Shown piece after piece: positions 1 through 9,206 of a DNA stretch of 64,000 nucleotides. The notes under the pieces are model-generated. The model was given only the letters and a program-made list of their open reading frames with translations. It was not told where the DNA came from and did no database searches. Position 1 is the first letter of the stretch. Each line of letters begins with the position of its first letter. Source of the stretch: Shinella sp. UYSO24 (GTDB lineage Bacteria > Pseudomonadota > Alphaproteobacteria > Rhizobiales > Rhizobiaceae). The translations under genes and the position numbers were made by a program. Location: NCBI GenBank assembly GCA_902167985.1, contig CABHNZ010000004.1, forward strand, positions 248,001-312,000. Reading direction: 5' to 3'.

Positions 1-426
1 GTGATCGTCCATTCGAAGCTGATCATTGCCGATGATCGCTTCATCCGCATCGGCTCGACCAATCTCAACAACCGCTCCGAGGGACTGGATACGGAATGCG
101 ATCTGGCGGCAGAAACCTTTGCCCCCGAGGGCCGCGCCGCAATCACCGCGCTCCGCAATGACCTGATCGCTGAACATCTGGCAAGCAATGCGCAGGAGGT
201 TGCGCGTCTTATTGCCGAAGCCGGCTCCATGGTGGCGACGATTGATCGGCTGAACACCGCACCCCGCGGCCTTCGCCCCTTCGGCATCGATATCGCCAAG
301 GGCGAGGTCGAGGCGCTGCCGGGCACCGCGATCGTCGATCCGAAACGCCCCTTCTGGCCGATCCCGCAGATTGCCGGCGGCCTTCGCCGTCTCTATTGGC
401 GCTTCTCACCGCGCCGGCTGTTCTGA
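1..426 (+). CDS. Phospholipase D / cardiolipin synthase-like protein, C-terminal fragment
   Basis: The gene begins before the window, and only its last ~141 codons are present. Residues 4-11 hold a complete HxKxxxxD phospholipase D motif (HSKLIIAD), followed by the family's GSTNLNNRS and LDTECDLA stretches, so this is the second catalytic HKD half. Such enzymes transfer or hydrolyse phosphatidyl groups at the membrane. The tail after residue ~95 is Pro/Arg-rich and not conserved. The stop overlaps the end of the convergent UPF0104 gene by about 20 bp. An EEP-family hydrolase and a UPF0104 protein as neighbours suggest a membrane-lipid locus. The exact substrate cannot be read from the fragment. 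Confidence 0.85.
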   Translation: MIVHSKLIIADDRFIRIGSTNLNNRSEGLDTECDLAAETFAPEGRAAITALRNDLIAEHLASNAQEVARLIAEAGSMVATIDRLNTAPRGLRPFGIDIAKGEVEALPGTAIVDPKRPFWPIPQIAGGLRRLYWRFSPRRLF

Positions 427-1353
427 GCCTTCCGATATCCCGCCACGGCGGTGATAATAGGCCTCCGAGATCAAGAGCGCCGGCAGGCCGAACGCCAGCG
501 GCACGAAGAAATAGAGAACCCGAAAGACGATCATCGCCCCGATCGCAGACGGCCCCGGCAGGATGCCGGAAATCGTCGCCTCCAGCACGCCGAGCCCGCC
601 CGGCACATGGCTCAAGAGCACCGCGATATTCGCCGTCACATAGGCGCTTGCCACCTGCAGATAATCGACCGCGGCAAAGGCCGAAAGCAGCGCATGCACG
701 GCACCGGCGACGAAGGCGAAATTGACCGCACCGATGACGATCTGCCCGAGCGCGATGGCCGGTGACGGCATGTCGAACCGCAGCGATCGCAGCCTGACTG
801 GCCGGCGGATGAAAAGGCAGGCGACAAGATAGAGAGCAGGAACCGCAAGGCAGGCAAGCCCGAGCGCCATGCCCGCTCCACCCGAGACCTCCAGCAGATC
901 CGAGCGACCGCGATCGGCAAGCAGCGCCAGCCCGCCAAGCGCTGCAAGCCCGAGACCGACGGTGACGCCGCAGAAGACGATCACCTTGGCCACCTCATGC
1001 GGCGCCAGCCCCCAGCGCGTATAGAAGCGGTAGCGCACTGCCCCGCTCGATAGCGCCGCCATCCCGACATTATGGCCGATGGAGAGCGCCGTGAACGAGG
1101 CAAGCATCGTCTTTCTGATCGCCAGCGGCTTTCCCGCATAGCGCACGCCGAGCGCATCGAAGAACGACAGCGACAGATAGGAGAGAATGACGAAGACGAA
1201 GGCCGTTGCCAGTTGCGCCAGATCGATGGCCGAAATCGAGCCTGCAATATCCTCCAGACTGTACCGCTTCAGGCTGCGATAGACGAGAACGGCAGCGACG
1301 AGGATTGCGACCGGGATCAGGATTTTCAGTATCTGTCGCAGGATGCTCATCAT
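406..1353 (-). CDS. UPF0104 / lysylphosphatidylglycerol synthase-like membrane protein
   Basis: An integral membrane protein of about 315 residues with roughly eight hydrophobic segments. It resembles the transmembrane (flippase-like) domain of MprF/LPG synthases (UPF0104), including a conserved SHVPGGLGVLE stretch in the last third. The soluble lysyl-transferase domain of true MprF is missing, so lipid movement or another membrane role is likelier than aminoacylation. The ATG pair at 1353/1350 is preferred because GGTGGAG lies just upstream; the reading frame itself stays open to 1476. It is convergent with the phospholipase D gene and divergent from the EEP hydrolase. Confidence 0.8.
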   Translation of the reverse strand: MMSILRQILKILIPVAILVAAVLVYRSLKRYSLEDIAGSISAIDLAQLATAFVFVILSYLSLSFFDALGVRYAGKPLAIRKTMLASFTALSIGHNVGMAALSSGAVRYRFYTRWGLAPHEVAKVIVFCGVTVGLGLAALGGLALLADRGRSDLLEVSGGAGMALGLACLAVPALYLVACLFIRRPVRLRSLRFDMPSPAIALGQIVIGAVNFAFVAGAVHALLSAFAAVDYLQVASAYVTANIAVLLSHVPGGLGVLEATISGILPGPSAIGAMIVFRVLYFFVPLAFGLPALLISEAYYHRRGGISEGSEQPAR

Positions 1354-1497
1354 CACTCCACCGGCATTGCAGAAATTCCCCGCCTGACGGGGATCGGAAA
1401 GGGGATCGAAAAGGCGGCCGACAGGCGCCGGGAGGAAATGGCGCATCGGCAGGCTGTCAGAATGGAACGAAACCACGGCTCGGCGTGTTCCCGCCGC

Positions 1498-2310
1498 ATG
1501 AGCACTTCTTCTTCAAGCCCTCTTCCGCCATCCGCCTCCAAGGCTATGGCCCCAACCGATTTTCCGCACACTGCGCCAACGGCCCAGCCCGCCCGCCGGA
1601 TAAAAATCCTCACCTATAACGTCCATAGCTGCATCGGCACCGACCGTAGGCTCGATCCTGCCCGTGTCGCGGATGTGATTGCGGCAGCTGAGCCCGACAT
1701 CATCGGCCTGCAGGAACTGGATGTCGGCCGCGGCCGCACCGGCGGCATCGATCAGGCGCATGAGATTGCCCGCCATCTCGGCATGGATTTCCATTTCCAT
1801 CCGGCACTGCACGTCGCGGAAGAGCGCTATGGCGATGCGATCCTGACCGCGCTGCCGATGCGGCTGGTCAAGGCCGATACCATTCCCTCGATCGGCGAAC
1901 AGCGCGGCGCGCTCTGGGTGGAGGTGGACTGCGGCACAACCCGGTTACAGGTCATCAACACCCATCTCGGCCTGCCCGGCCGCGACCGGCTGACCCAGGC
2001 GAAAACCCTGATCGGCAAGGATTGGCTCGGCCACGAGGACTGCCGCGATGAGGCCCATATCCTGATCGGCGATTTCAATTCGACGCCCGCAACAAGACCC
2101 TACCGGCTGCTCGCCCGCCACATGAAGGACGCCCGCATAGAAGCTGGCGTGAAGGCCAAGGCGACGTTCCCCTCACGCCTGCCTCTGCTGCGGCTCGACC
2201 ATGTTTTCGTCTCAAGGCAGATCGCGGTCCTCGATGCCGGCGTCATAAACACGGCCACCGCCCGCCGCGCGTCGGATCATCTGCCATTCTATGCGCAGAT
2301 TGCCGTGTGA
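1498..2310 (+). CDS. Endonuclease/exonuclease/phosphatase (EEP) family protein
   Basis: About 270 residues with a full EEP fold: ILTYNVHSC near residue 38, GLQELD near 74, NTHLGLPGR, the catalytic IGDFNSTP, and a closing SDHLPF. These are the metal- and phosphate-binding signatures shared by DNase I-like nucleases and phospholipid or inositol phosphatases. The first ~30 residues are Ser/Pro/Thr-rich and probably not folded; an alternative ATG lies at 1546. The frame is open further upstream, but that region overlaps the divergent UPF0104 gene and is not family-like. In related bacteria this type often neighbours phospholipase D genes, so a lipid headgroup phosphatase is plausible but not proven. 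Confidence 0.8.
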   Translation: MSTSSSSPLPPSASKAMAPTDFPHTAPTAQPARRIKILTYNVHSCIGTDRRLDPARVADVIAAAEPDIIGLQELDVGRGRTGGIDQAHEIARHLGMDFHFHPALHVAEERYGDAILTALPMRLVKADTIPSIGEQRGALWVEVDCGTTRLQVINTHLGLPGRDRLTQAKTLIGKDWLGHEDCRDEAHILIGDFNSTPATRPYRLLARHMKDARIEAGVKAKATFPSRLPLLRLDHVFVSRQIAVLDAGVINTATARRASDHLPFYAQIAV

Positions 2311-2346
2311 GCGGAGCGCGGGCGGGCCGGGCCGCGCAGCAGCAAC

Positions 2347-3035
2347 TCAATGCAGCATCCGCTCCAGCCGCTTGGCTTCCTTCAACAGCCGCATCACCTC
2401 CTGATCCGGCGTGTCGGAGAAATCCGCATAGAAAGCGCCGACGGCACTGAAATCCTCGACCGGAGAAAGGCAGACGACATCGTCCACCTCACCGGCCAGT
2501 TTCGTCACCAGCTTTGCCGGCGCCACCGGCACGGCGATGCGGACCGACGCGACACCCATCGCGCGCACCGCCTCGATTGCAGCCCGCATCGATCCGCCAT
2601 TGGCAATCCCGTCATCGACGATGATCGCATCCCGGCCATGCAGATCATGGGCATCGGGCGCATCCTCGCCAAAATACATCCGGTGCCGGCGTTCCACTTC
2701 GGCGATCTGATGATGCCGTTCCGTATCGAGATAGCCCGGCGGCAGGGATAGGCCCCGCACCGCCTCCTCGTTGATGACGACACGCGGCTGCGGCCCGTCG
2801 ACAACCGCGCCGATGCCGACTTCCGGCTCGCCCGGCGCGCCGATCTTGCGCACGATCAGCACATCCATCGGCAAGCCCAGCCGATGCGCCATTTCGAAGC
2901 CACGGGAACCCCGCCGCGCGGCAGGGCGATCAGCACCGGATCGGCGAGATCCTTCAGCCCCGCCTCGCTGACGGCCTCCGTCAGCTTCACCCCTGCCTCT
3001 GCCCTGTCCTGAAAGATCGGTACGGCCTGTTGCAT
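2347..3035 (-). CDS. Phosphoribosyltransferase-family protein (one frameshift)
   Basis: A PRTase-fold protein of about 229 residues. An N-terminal LIALPRGGVPV motif, a conserved LIVRKIGAPGEPE segment and the pyrophosphate-binding loop AIIVDDGIANGGSM are all present. These features fit the stand-alone PRTases related to ComF and Gcd-type proteins, often annotated as predicted phosphoribosyltransferase. The start at 3035 has a strong GGGGAGG ribosome site. The reading frame breaks near 2902: a GTGGG expected between the VPV and FEMAHRLG codons is one G short. Restoring that base gives an exact 230-codon gene. The substrate is unknown. Confidence 0.8.
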
Positions 3036-3187
3036 CTCGTCCTCCCCGAGCAACCGGGCGCAAATACAAGTCCGCCGAAGGTCCGGCGGCCGACGCCCCG
3101 AAACCGGAAACCCGCCGATGCCGCGGAAGTTCCGCCGGCCGCGCGCCTTTTACGATAATTGCACGGAAATAGCGGGACGCTCCGGCG

Positions 3188-3847
3188 CTACCGCCGCGTC
3201 AGCGCCACCACATAGCGCACCGGCTGATCGCCGGGATTGAAGAAAACGCAATCCTGCGGCGCACCGAGAAGCAGGCAGTCCCCCGCCTTCAGCACATGCC
3301 GCTGCGGGCCTTCGAAAAATTCGAGTTGCCCGTCGATCACCCAGATCTGCTGGTGCTGGAAGGCAAAGGCCGACGCCGGATAGGGCACTTTCACGCCGGC
3401 CGGCAGCACGACCTCGATCAGCTCCACCGGCGCATGTGCGGGCGAGATCGCCCGGCGCGTATAACCGGTTTCCGGATCGCTCCAGACCGGCTGGTCCGCC
3501 TCCCGCGCTACCCGCCTTTCCTCCCGCTCCACCTCCCGTTCGGAAAGCGCCAGAAGCACGGAAAGCGGCAGGCCGAATGCGCCGGAAAGCCGCCCGAGCA
3601 CGGTTGCCGTCGGGCTTGCCTCGGCACGCTCGATCTTGCTGATCATCGCCTTCGACACGCCGGACCGTTCCGCCAGTTCGGCAAGCGACCAGCCGCGTCC
3701 CTCGCGCTCGACCTTGACCCGCGCGGCAATGGCCGCCATCGGGTCATCGGCACTCGTCTCGGAACCTGCTGCAGCCATGAGAGCCTCATCCATCGCGATA
3801 CCCGTCCGCCCCGCACTCGCGATCGGCGAGAGCCGCTTGCCTTCCAT
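3188..3847 (-). CDS. XRE-family transcriptional regulator with cupin domain
   Basis: About 219 residues. An XRE helix-turn-helix lies at ~40-95 (GWSLAELAERSGVSKAMISK, then IERAEASPTATVLGRL), followed by a C-terminal cupin_2 sensor domain at ~130-215. Members of this class bind a small ligand in the cupin and act as local regulators. The start is uncertain: ATG 3847 (TTG 3850 beside it) or ATG 3793, which would shorten a poorly conserved leader. It is divergent from the flavin monooxygenase at 3941 and shares its upstream region, which carries a spaced direct repeat, so it probably controls that gene and itself. Confidence 0.85.
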   Translation of the reverse strand: MEGKRLSPIASAGRTGIAMDEALMAAAGSETSADDPMAAIAARVKVEREGRGWSLAELAERSGVSKAMISKIERAEASPTATVLGRLSGAFGLPLSVLLALSEREVEREERRVAREADQPVWSDPETGYTRRAISPAHAPVELIEVVLPAGVKVPYPASAFAFQHQQIWVIDGQLEFFEGPQRHVLKAGDCLLLGAPQDCVFFNPGDQPVRYVVALTRR

Positions 3848-3853
3848 CAATCG

Positions 3854-3890
3854 TCTTATATAGTAGACAAAAATATCTTATAAGAGACAG
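3854..3890. promoter_or_regulatory. Divergent promoter region with spaced direct repeat
   Basis: The AT-rich gap between the XRE-cupin regulator and the monooxygenase carries ATAGTAGACA and ATAAGAGACA 20 bp apart, about two helical turns. An inverted CTTATA/TATAAG pair lies around them. This is the natural place for the regulator's operator. The site is inferred from spacing and position only. Confidence 0.35.
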
Positions 3891-3940
3891 GCCCACCTTG
3901 CAATGGCGGGCGTGGATGACGGGAACGGGAAGTCACGGCG

Positions 3941-5296
3941 ATGACGCGCGAAATACGCCTGAATGCCTTCGACATGAACTGTGTCGGCCATATCCAGCAG
4001 GGCTTATGGACCCACCCGCGCGACCAGTCGCACCGCTACCGCGAGCTTCGCTACTGGACGGATTACGCCAGACGGCTGGAGAAAGGCCTGTTCGACGGGA
4101 TTTTCCTTGCCGATATCGTCGGCGTCAACGATGTCTATGGAAAAAGTCCGGCGGCGGCGCTGAAAGGCGCGGTACAGGTGCCGGTCAACGATCCGGCGCT
4201 GCTCGTGCCGGCCATGGCCGCCGTCACCGACCATCTCTCCTTCGGCATTACCGCCAATCTCACCTATGAGCAGCCCTATCTTTTCGCCCGCCGCATGTCG
4301 ACGCTCGACCATCTGACCGGCGGTCGCATCGGCTGGAACATCGTCACCGGCTATCTGGAAAGCGCTGCCCGCGCCATCGGCATGCAGACGCTTGCCGCTC
4401 ATGACGACCGTTACGATCTGGCCGAGGAATATATGCAGGCCGTCTACAGGCTCTGGGAAGGCAGCTGGGCCGATGATGCCGTCATCGCCGACAAGGCGGC
4501 CGGCATATACGCCGATCCGTCGAAGGTGCGAAAAATCCGCCATGACGGCAAGCAGTACCAGTTCGATGCCATCCATCTCTGCGAGCCCTCGGCGCAGCGC
4601 ACACCGGTTCTCTATCAGGCAGGCTCCTCCACCCGCGGCCGGCAATTTGCCGCCGACCATGCCGAATGCGTCTTCGTCAACGGCCAGAAGATCGAGGGCG
4701 TGCGCGCCATCGTCGACGACATTCGCGCCCGCGCGATCGCCACCGGCCGGCAGGCCGATGAGGTGAAAATCTTCGTCGGCGCCACCATCGTCACCGGCCG
4801 CACGGATAGGGAAGCCCGCGAGAAATTCGAGGATTATCGCGCCCATGCCAGTTCCGAAGGCGCCCTCGTCCATGCCGCGGCCTCGCTCGGCATCGACTTC
4901 TCCGCCTTCGATCTCGACGAGCCGATCGACACCGGCAAGTCGAGTGCAATCGTCTCCAATGTCGAGGCGATGACGCGTAGCGCCGGCCCGCAATGGACCA
5001 AGCGCAAGCTTCTCGAACAGATGGTTCTCGGCAGCCGCCAGCCGCCGATGGTCGGCTCGGCCGAAGAGATTGCCGACCGCCTTTGCGACTGGATGGACAA
5101 GGCCGATGTCGATGGTTTCAACCTGTCGCGCACCGTCGTGCCGGAATGTTTCGACGACGTGATCGATCTCGTCATCCCGATCCTGCAGGAGCGCGGCCGC
5201 TTCAAGACCGCCTACCGGCCCGGCACGTTGCGCGAAAAGCTCTTCGGCACGCCACGCCTGCCGCAAAGTCATGCCAGTGCCCGTTACCGCCTATAG
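3941..5296 (+). CDS. LLM-class flavin-dependent monooxygenase (NtaA/SnaA/DszA/SoxA family)
   Basis: A full-length 451-residue luciferase-like monooxygenase of the two-component nitrilotriacetate/pristinamycin/dibenzothiophene group. Family landmarks are GLWTHPRDQS near the N-terminus, LDHLTGGRIGWNIVTGYL near 125, the DRYDLAEEYM helix, PVLYQAGSSTRGRQFAA at the phosphate site, and a C-terminal DGFNLSRTVVPE. Such enzymes use FMNH2 supplied by a separate reductase; none lies next door. The substrate is probably a sulfur- or nitrogen-containing xenobiotic or amine. The divergent XRE-cupin gene is the likely regulator. The start at 3941 has only a weak GGGAA upstream. Confidence 0.88.
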   Translation: MTREIRLNAFDMNCVGHIQQGLWTHPRDQSHRYRELRYWTDYARRLEKGLFDGIFLADIVGVNDVYGKSPAAALKGAVQVPVNDPALLVPAMAAVTDHLSFGITANLTYEQPYLFARRMSTLDHLTGGRIGWNIVTGYLESAARAIGMQTLAAHDDRYDLAEEYMQAVYRLWEGSWADDAVIADKAAGIYADPSKVRKIRHDGKQYQFDAIHLCEPSAQRTPVLYQAGSSTRGRQFAADHAECVFVNGQKIEGVRAIVDDIRARAIATGRQADEVKIFVGATIVTGRTDREAREKFEDYRAHASSEGALVHAAASLGIDFSAFDLDEPIDTGKSSAIVSNVEAMTRSAGPQWTKRKLLEQMVLGSRQPPMVGSAEEIADRLCDWMDKADVDGFNLSRTVVPECFDDVIDLVIPILQERGRFKTAYRPGTLREKLFGTPRLPQSHASARYRL

Positions 5297-5392
5297 GCGC
5301 AAGCCTGCCCGCCGGAACGACGCAACGCGGCCTATGGGCAGTACCGCGAAAGCTGGTATAAGCGCCCCAAATCCGTCGAACCGACGCCCTCT

Positions 5393-5422
5393 GCCGATAT
5401 ATGCTGGGCCGATATATGCTGG
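5393..5422. repeat. Perfect 15-bp tandem duplication
   Basis: The 15-mer GCCGATATATGCTGG occurs twice head to tail (5393-5407 and 5408-5422) immediately before the GGAAGG ribosome site of the downstream aminotransferase. It shares its period and the TAT...CTGG core with the large array at 35.4-35.9 kb and the one near 55.9 kb. Confidence 0.9.
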
Positions 5423-5433
5423 AAGGACAGACC

Positions 5434-6655
5434 ATGCGCTATGCCTCGATCACCGATCGCCTTGCCCATCTCGGCTCCGGCCGCTGGGCCGTTCATACCA
5501 CGGCGCGACGGATGAAGGCGGCGGGCGAAGACATTATCGAGCTGACCATCGGCGAGCCGGATGTGGCCCCCGACAAGGCGCTGCTCGATGAGGCGGCGCG
5601 TGCCATGTATGCCGGCCGCACCCGCTATTCCAACGGTCGCGGCGAGCCGGGCGTGCTGAAGGCGCTGGTCGACAAATATTCCGCGCGCCGCGCCCATATG
5701 CCCGGCAGCGTGACGGAGAAGAACTTCCTCTGCTTCCCCGGCACCCAGACGGCGCTTTCCGTCGTCATGGCGGGCCTCGTCGAGAAGGGCGATGGCGTTC
5801 TGGTCGGTGATCCGCTCTATGCGACCTATGAAGGCGTCGTCGCCTCCACCGGCGCCCATATCATTCCGTGCCGCTGCGGCCGGAGAAGAAATTCCATCTT
5901 CAGGCAGAGGATCTCGCCCGCGCGATCACGCCGGAAGCCCGCGTGCTTCTGTTGAACACGCCGCACAATCCGACCGGTGCAGTGCTCTCGGCCGAAGAAA
6001 TTGCCGCGATCGGCGAACTCTGCCGCAAGCACGACCTCTGGATCATCTCCGACGAAGTCTACGAACAGCTGATTTTCGACGGCACGAAATTCGCCTCGCC
6101 CTTCGATATGGCCGAGCTTGCCGATCGCACCATCGTGGTCTCGTCGATCTCCAAATCCCATGCCGCACCGGGCTTCCGCTCCGGCTGGGCGGCCGGGCCG
6201 GAAGAGTTCTGCGAACGCCTTCTGCCGGTCTCCGAAACCATGCTCTTCGGCGTCCAGCCCTTCATTGCCGACATGACGGCGCTGGCCCTGTCGCAGCATT
6301 TCGACACGGCCGATGTGATGCGCGGAAACTATGCCCGCCGCTCGGCAATCGTCGAAAAGGCATTCGCCGGCTCAAACCTCATCAAGCCGATGGCACCGGA
6401 AGGCGGCATGTTCATCCTGCTCGACGTTTCGGCAACCGGCCTTGGCGGCGAGGAATTCGCCTGGCAGCTTTTGAACGAGGAAAAGGTCGCCGTCATGCCC
6501 GGCTCCTCCTTCGGCGCACAGCCGCCGGCTTCCTGCGGATCTCGCTGACCGTGCCGGAAGACGTGCTGGAAGTGGCCATGGGCCGCATCGCCACGCTTGC
6601 CGGCCGGGTGGCCGAAGGCAAGGCTGCGGCAACCGGCAAGTCACCGATTGCCTGA
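5434..6655 (+). CDS. Class I/II PLP-dependent aminotransferase (two frameshifts)
   Basis: A fold-type I aminotransferase of ~407 residues (AspC/AAT-like). Visible landmarks are IIELTIGEPD near the N-terminus, the NTPHNPTGAVLS loop, the SDEVYEQL segment with the PLP-contacting Asp/Tyr, and VVSSISKSHAAPGFR with the Schiff-base Lys. ATG 5434 is chosen because GGAAGG precedes it. The frame breaks twice: near 5868, where CCGGTG reads CCGTG, and near 6524, where CAGGCC reads CAGCC. Each is one G short; restoring both gives an exact 408-codon gene. It is therefore likely intact in the cell. Its substrate is unknown; the neighbouring monooxygenase could hint at amine metabolism. Confidence 0.85.
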
Positions 6656-6666
6656 AGCCCCCCGCC

Positions 6667-7236
6667 TCAGGGCCCCGTAATACTGTTGCCGATACGCGGC
6701 CGGGCGATTTCGCTCACCGCGAAATGATAGGCGCCCATGCCAGAAACGCTGGACAGAAGTGAGGTGAAACCCGTCGTCATGTCATATTCGACGGTCGTCA
6801 CCACCAGTTGCACGCCGCTATCGGCAATCGTCGTCGGAATGGTGACGGGCGAAGCAGCACCGCTCGAAAGCGCCGTCGTCTGGTAGCCATAGGACCATGC
6901 GACCGTGGCATTCAGCGACGAGCTGACATTGAGCACGCTGACGCGGATTTTCAAACCCGTCGACGAATAGGGCTCCAGAATGCTGGCCGCACCGGCGGTC
7001 AGCGTTGCAAGCGAGGCATTCGTCCAGCTGCTCTCCTGCGCCACGATATCGCTGGTCGTCGCCGCGATCTGCTGCACCCGGCGCTTCACCAAAAGGCCCT
7101 CGCCGAGATCGACGGTGCCGGCAAACAGCAGAACCAGGACTGGCAGGAGAAGAGCGAACTCGATGGCCGAGACACCCTCGCGGTTGGCGAGAAGCTTGCG
7201 AAGGCCGGATCTGAGATGGGAAAACAGCCGGCGCAT
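6667..7236 (-). CDS. TadE/TadG-like pilus-assembly protein
   Basis: About 189 residues. An N-terminal TadE-type segment reads EGVSAIEFALLLPVLVLLF, with the conserved Glu of pseudopilin-like leaders followed by one membrane helix, and then a Ser/Thr-rich extracytoplasmic domain. Its ATG overlaps the stop of the preceding gene (7236) as ATGA, so the two are translationally coupled. TadE/F pseudopilins support Flp pilus assembly; the rest of a tad/cpa locus is not here. It is the last gene of a three-gene operon. Confidence 0.8.
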   Translation of the reverse strand: MRRLFSHLRSGLRKLLANREGVSAIEFALLLPVLVLLFAGTVDLGEGLLVKRRVQQIAATTSDIVAQESSWTNASLATLTAGAASILEPYSSTGLKIRVSVLNVSSSLNATVAWSYGYQTTALSSGAASPVTIPTTIADSGVQLVVTTVEYDMTTGFTSLLSSVSGMGAYHFAVSEIARPRIGNSITGP

Positions 7237-7736
7237 CAGAATGGCTCGTTTCTGAAGAGAGCGGTCGCGGAAAGCACATAGGTACCGTCCGCAAGCGTAT
7301 GGGACTTGATGCCGGCAAAGCCGAGCATGCTCTGCCACGGCAGGAAGGCCTGGATCAGCATATAGTCACTGCTCCCGCCCGGCGAAAAACTCTCCGTCAC
7401 CGAGATCACGCCATTGGAAACCGGCGAGACATATTTGGCGGTCGAAAAATCCGACATCACGGTCGTGACGATCTTCAGATTGCTGCTGCAGCCGAAGGCA
7501 AATACCATCTCGTTGCAGACATCCGCCTTGAACGTGGCAAGCGTCCAGTTGTTGGAGGCGGCCGTACCGGTTCGGACATGACGTGCTGCCCGCTGCAGGG
7601 CGGAATCGAGCGTGCTGTCGATGAAGAACATGAAGGCGACTTCCAGCACGACAAAAACCATGGCCAGAAAGGGCACCGCCAGAAGGGCGAACTCGACGGC
7701 CGCTGCGCCGCGCGTATCTCGAAGAAACCGTTTCAT
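7236..7736 (-). CDS. TadE-like pseudopilin family protein
   Basis: 166 residues. The start MKRFLRDTRGAAAVEFALL is the canonical TadE leader with its conserved Glu, followed by a single hydrophobic helix (VPFLAMVFVVLEVAFMFF) and a soluble domain with two Cys (in DVCNEM and FGCSSN) that could form a disulfide. It lies 7 bp after the TadG-like gene and is coupled to the next gene by an ATGA overlap. The role is inferred from the family: minor pseudopilin for Flp/Tad pili. Confidence 0.85.
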   Translation of the reverse strand: MKRFLRDTRGAAAVEFALLAVPFLAMVFVVLEVAFMFFIDSTLDSALQRAARHVRTGTAASNNWTLATFKADVCNEMVFAFGCSSNLKIVTTVMSDFSTAKYVSPVSNGVISVTESFSPGGSSDYMLIQAFLPWQSMLGFAGIKSHTLADGTYVLSATALFRNEPF

Positions 7737-7743
7737 GGAGCGA

Positions 7744-9132
7744 TCAACCGATCAGCCGCACTTTGGCGAGATATTGCTGGAAGAGGGTCAGCAGCCCGGC
7801 CTCGATCTCGTCCGGAGAATTGGCCTGCAGGAAGAGATCCTTGCTGGAGGCGCAGCTCTGCAGGGCCGTCGGGATATAGGCCTGCCGCGTCGTGCCCGAA
7901 TTGCTGGAAGAGAGTGCCGCACCCCAGACGCTGGAGAAATAGCTGACGCCCATCGTCTTGCCGAGCGTCTCGTTATATCCCCAGTCCGTGGTGATCGGCA
8001 GGTATTCGGTATAGAGCACCGCCATGCTGGCGCCGAGGTTCTTCACATAGCCGCACCAGGCCGGATTGAGCGGCGTCACATCTTGCCGCAACGTGCTCGT
8101 CGAAGACGGAAAGCGGATGCCGGAACTCGTCTGCAGGACCCAGTTTCGCTCCGACTGCACGCCATCGGTCAGAACCAGAACGAGCTTCAGCGGATTGCTT
8201 GCCGTCTTGCCGTCACCCGCCGTCCCGACCAGCGTCTTCAGCGCCGTCATCGAATAGTCGAAATAGCTGGCATTTTCGGATGTGGCGCTGTTCATGCCCG
8301 CCGTATCATCCGTCAGCTTCTTGCGCGCGGCACTGGTGGATGTCGTCGGCGCCAGAACCTGCGTTGCCGTCTTGCCGAGCGTATAGAGCCCGACCTTGAT
8401 CCGGCTATGCGCGCTGTCGGTGCTGTCGATCATGTCCAGCACTTCGGTGACGGCATTCAGCGCCACGTCGGTGCGCAGCTGGATGCCCATTGCCTTGGCG
8501 AGATCATAGACCGTCGTGTATTTCTTGCTGTTATACGTATAGGTCGAGCCTTCGCTCGTGTGACAGGCAAAGGCGCAGGAGGCCGAAGACTTGGTCAGTG
8601 CCTGCTGCCCCGCACTGGTCGCCGCCAGCAGCATCGACGCCGACTTGTCGAGCGCGATATAGACGTTGAGATAGGCCTCGCCCGGTCCAGCCACCTTCGA
8701 CGACACACCGACATCGACGGACTTGATATTGGCGATCTGCAGCACCGTGGTCGGAACCGTAAACGTTGCCGAGGCGGTAATCTGCTCGTTGGCACTGTCG
8801 ACCGATATATTGTCCAGCGTGTAGCTCGCCGCTGTCAGATCCGTCTGCGCGGCAAACCAGTTCTTGACCCGCGTCTTGATCGCCGCATCATCCGCCGTGC
8901 CGACGCTCTTCACCGCCGCCAGGAGCGCGATGTCGAGATCCGCCTGCATCTTGGTGCGGACATTATAGGCGCGCGCAAAGTCCAGACTGACCCCGACAGC
9001 GGTCAGCATGGGCACAAGGATCAACGCGAAAGTGATTGCGATATTGCCGCCCCGGTCGGCACGGAACCCCGAAAAAACTCTGAACACTAAATCTCTACGC
9101 CCCGAAATAGTCCCCCAGTATCGGGCTATCAC
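7744..9132 (-). CDS. TadG-like protein with von Willebrand factor A-type region
   Basis: 462 residues. A TadE-like N-terminal helix (GGNIAITFALILVPML) is followed by a long extracytoplasmic region with a vWFA-type metal site: YIALDKSASM supplies the DxSxS motif and LVLVLTDG the later strand. This is the TadG architecture, which anchors Flp pili to the envelope in related systems. The start is not certain; ATG 9132 gives a longer leader, and GTG 9087 would begin just before VFRVFSGF. It heads the three-gene operon, and its promoter should lie in 9133-9206. Confidence 0.82.
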   Translation of the reverse strand: MIARYWGTISGRRDLVFRVFSGFRADRGGNIAITFALILVPMLTAVGVSLDFARAYNVRTKMQADLDIALLAAVKSVGTADDAAIKTRVKNWFAAQTDLTAASYTLDNISVDSANEQITASATFTVPTTVLQIANIKSVDVGVSSKVAGPGEAYLNVYIALDKSASMLLAATSAGQQALTKSSASCAFACHTSEGSTYTYNSKKYTTVYDLAKAMGIQLRTDVALNAVTEVLDMIDSTDSAHSRIKVGLYTLGKTATQVLAPTTSTSAARKKLTDDTAGMNSATSENASYFDYSMTALKTLVGTAGDGKTASNPLKLVLVLTDGVQSERNWVLQTSSGIRFPSSTSTLRQDVTPLNPAWCGYVKNLGASMAVLYTEYLPITTDWGYNETLGKTMGVSYFSSVWGAALSSSNSGTTRQAYIPTALQSCASSKDLFLQANSPDEIEAGLLTLFQQYLAKVRLIG

Positions 9133-9206
9133 ACGGGCGTTACTTAGAGATTAAAAGGTGACAGAGTGACAACTTTACCTTGAATCTTCAGGGCGAACGC
9201 CAAAGT

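Noticed and set aside
3879-3890. TATAAGAGACAG matches the last 12 bases of the Tn5 mosaic end used in sequencing libraries.
   Set aside because: The remaining seven bases do not match, the flanks are natural intergenic sequence leading into genuine genes, and one 12-base match can be chance.
4004-5272. Long open frame (422 codons) antisense to the flavin monooxygenase.
   Set aside because: GC-rich codon bias leaves antisense frames open; the plus strand has all family motifs and the antisense product resembles nothing.
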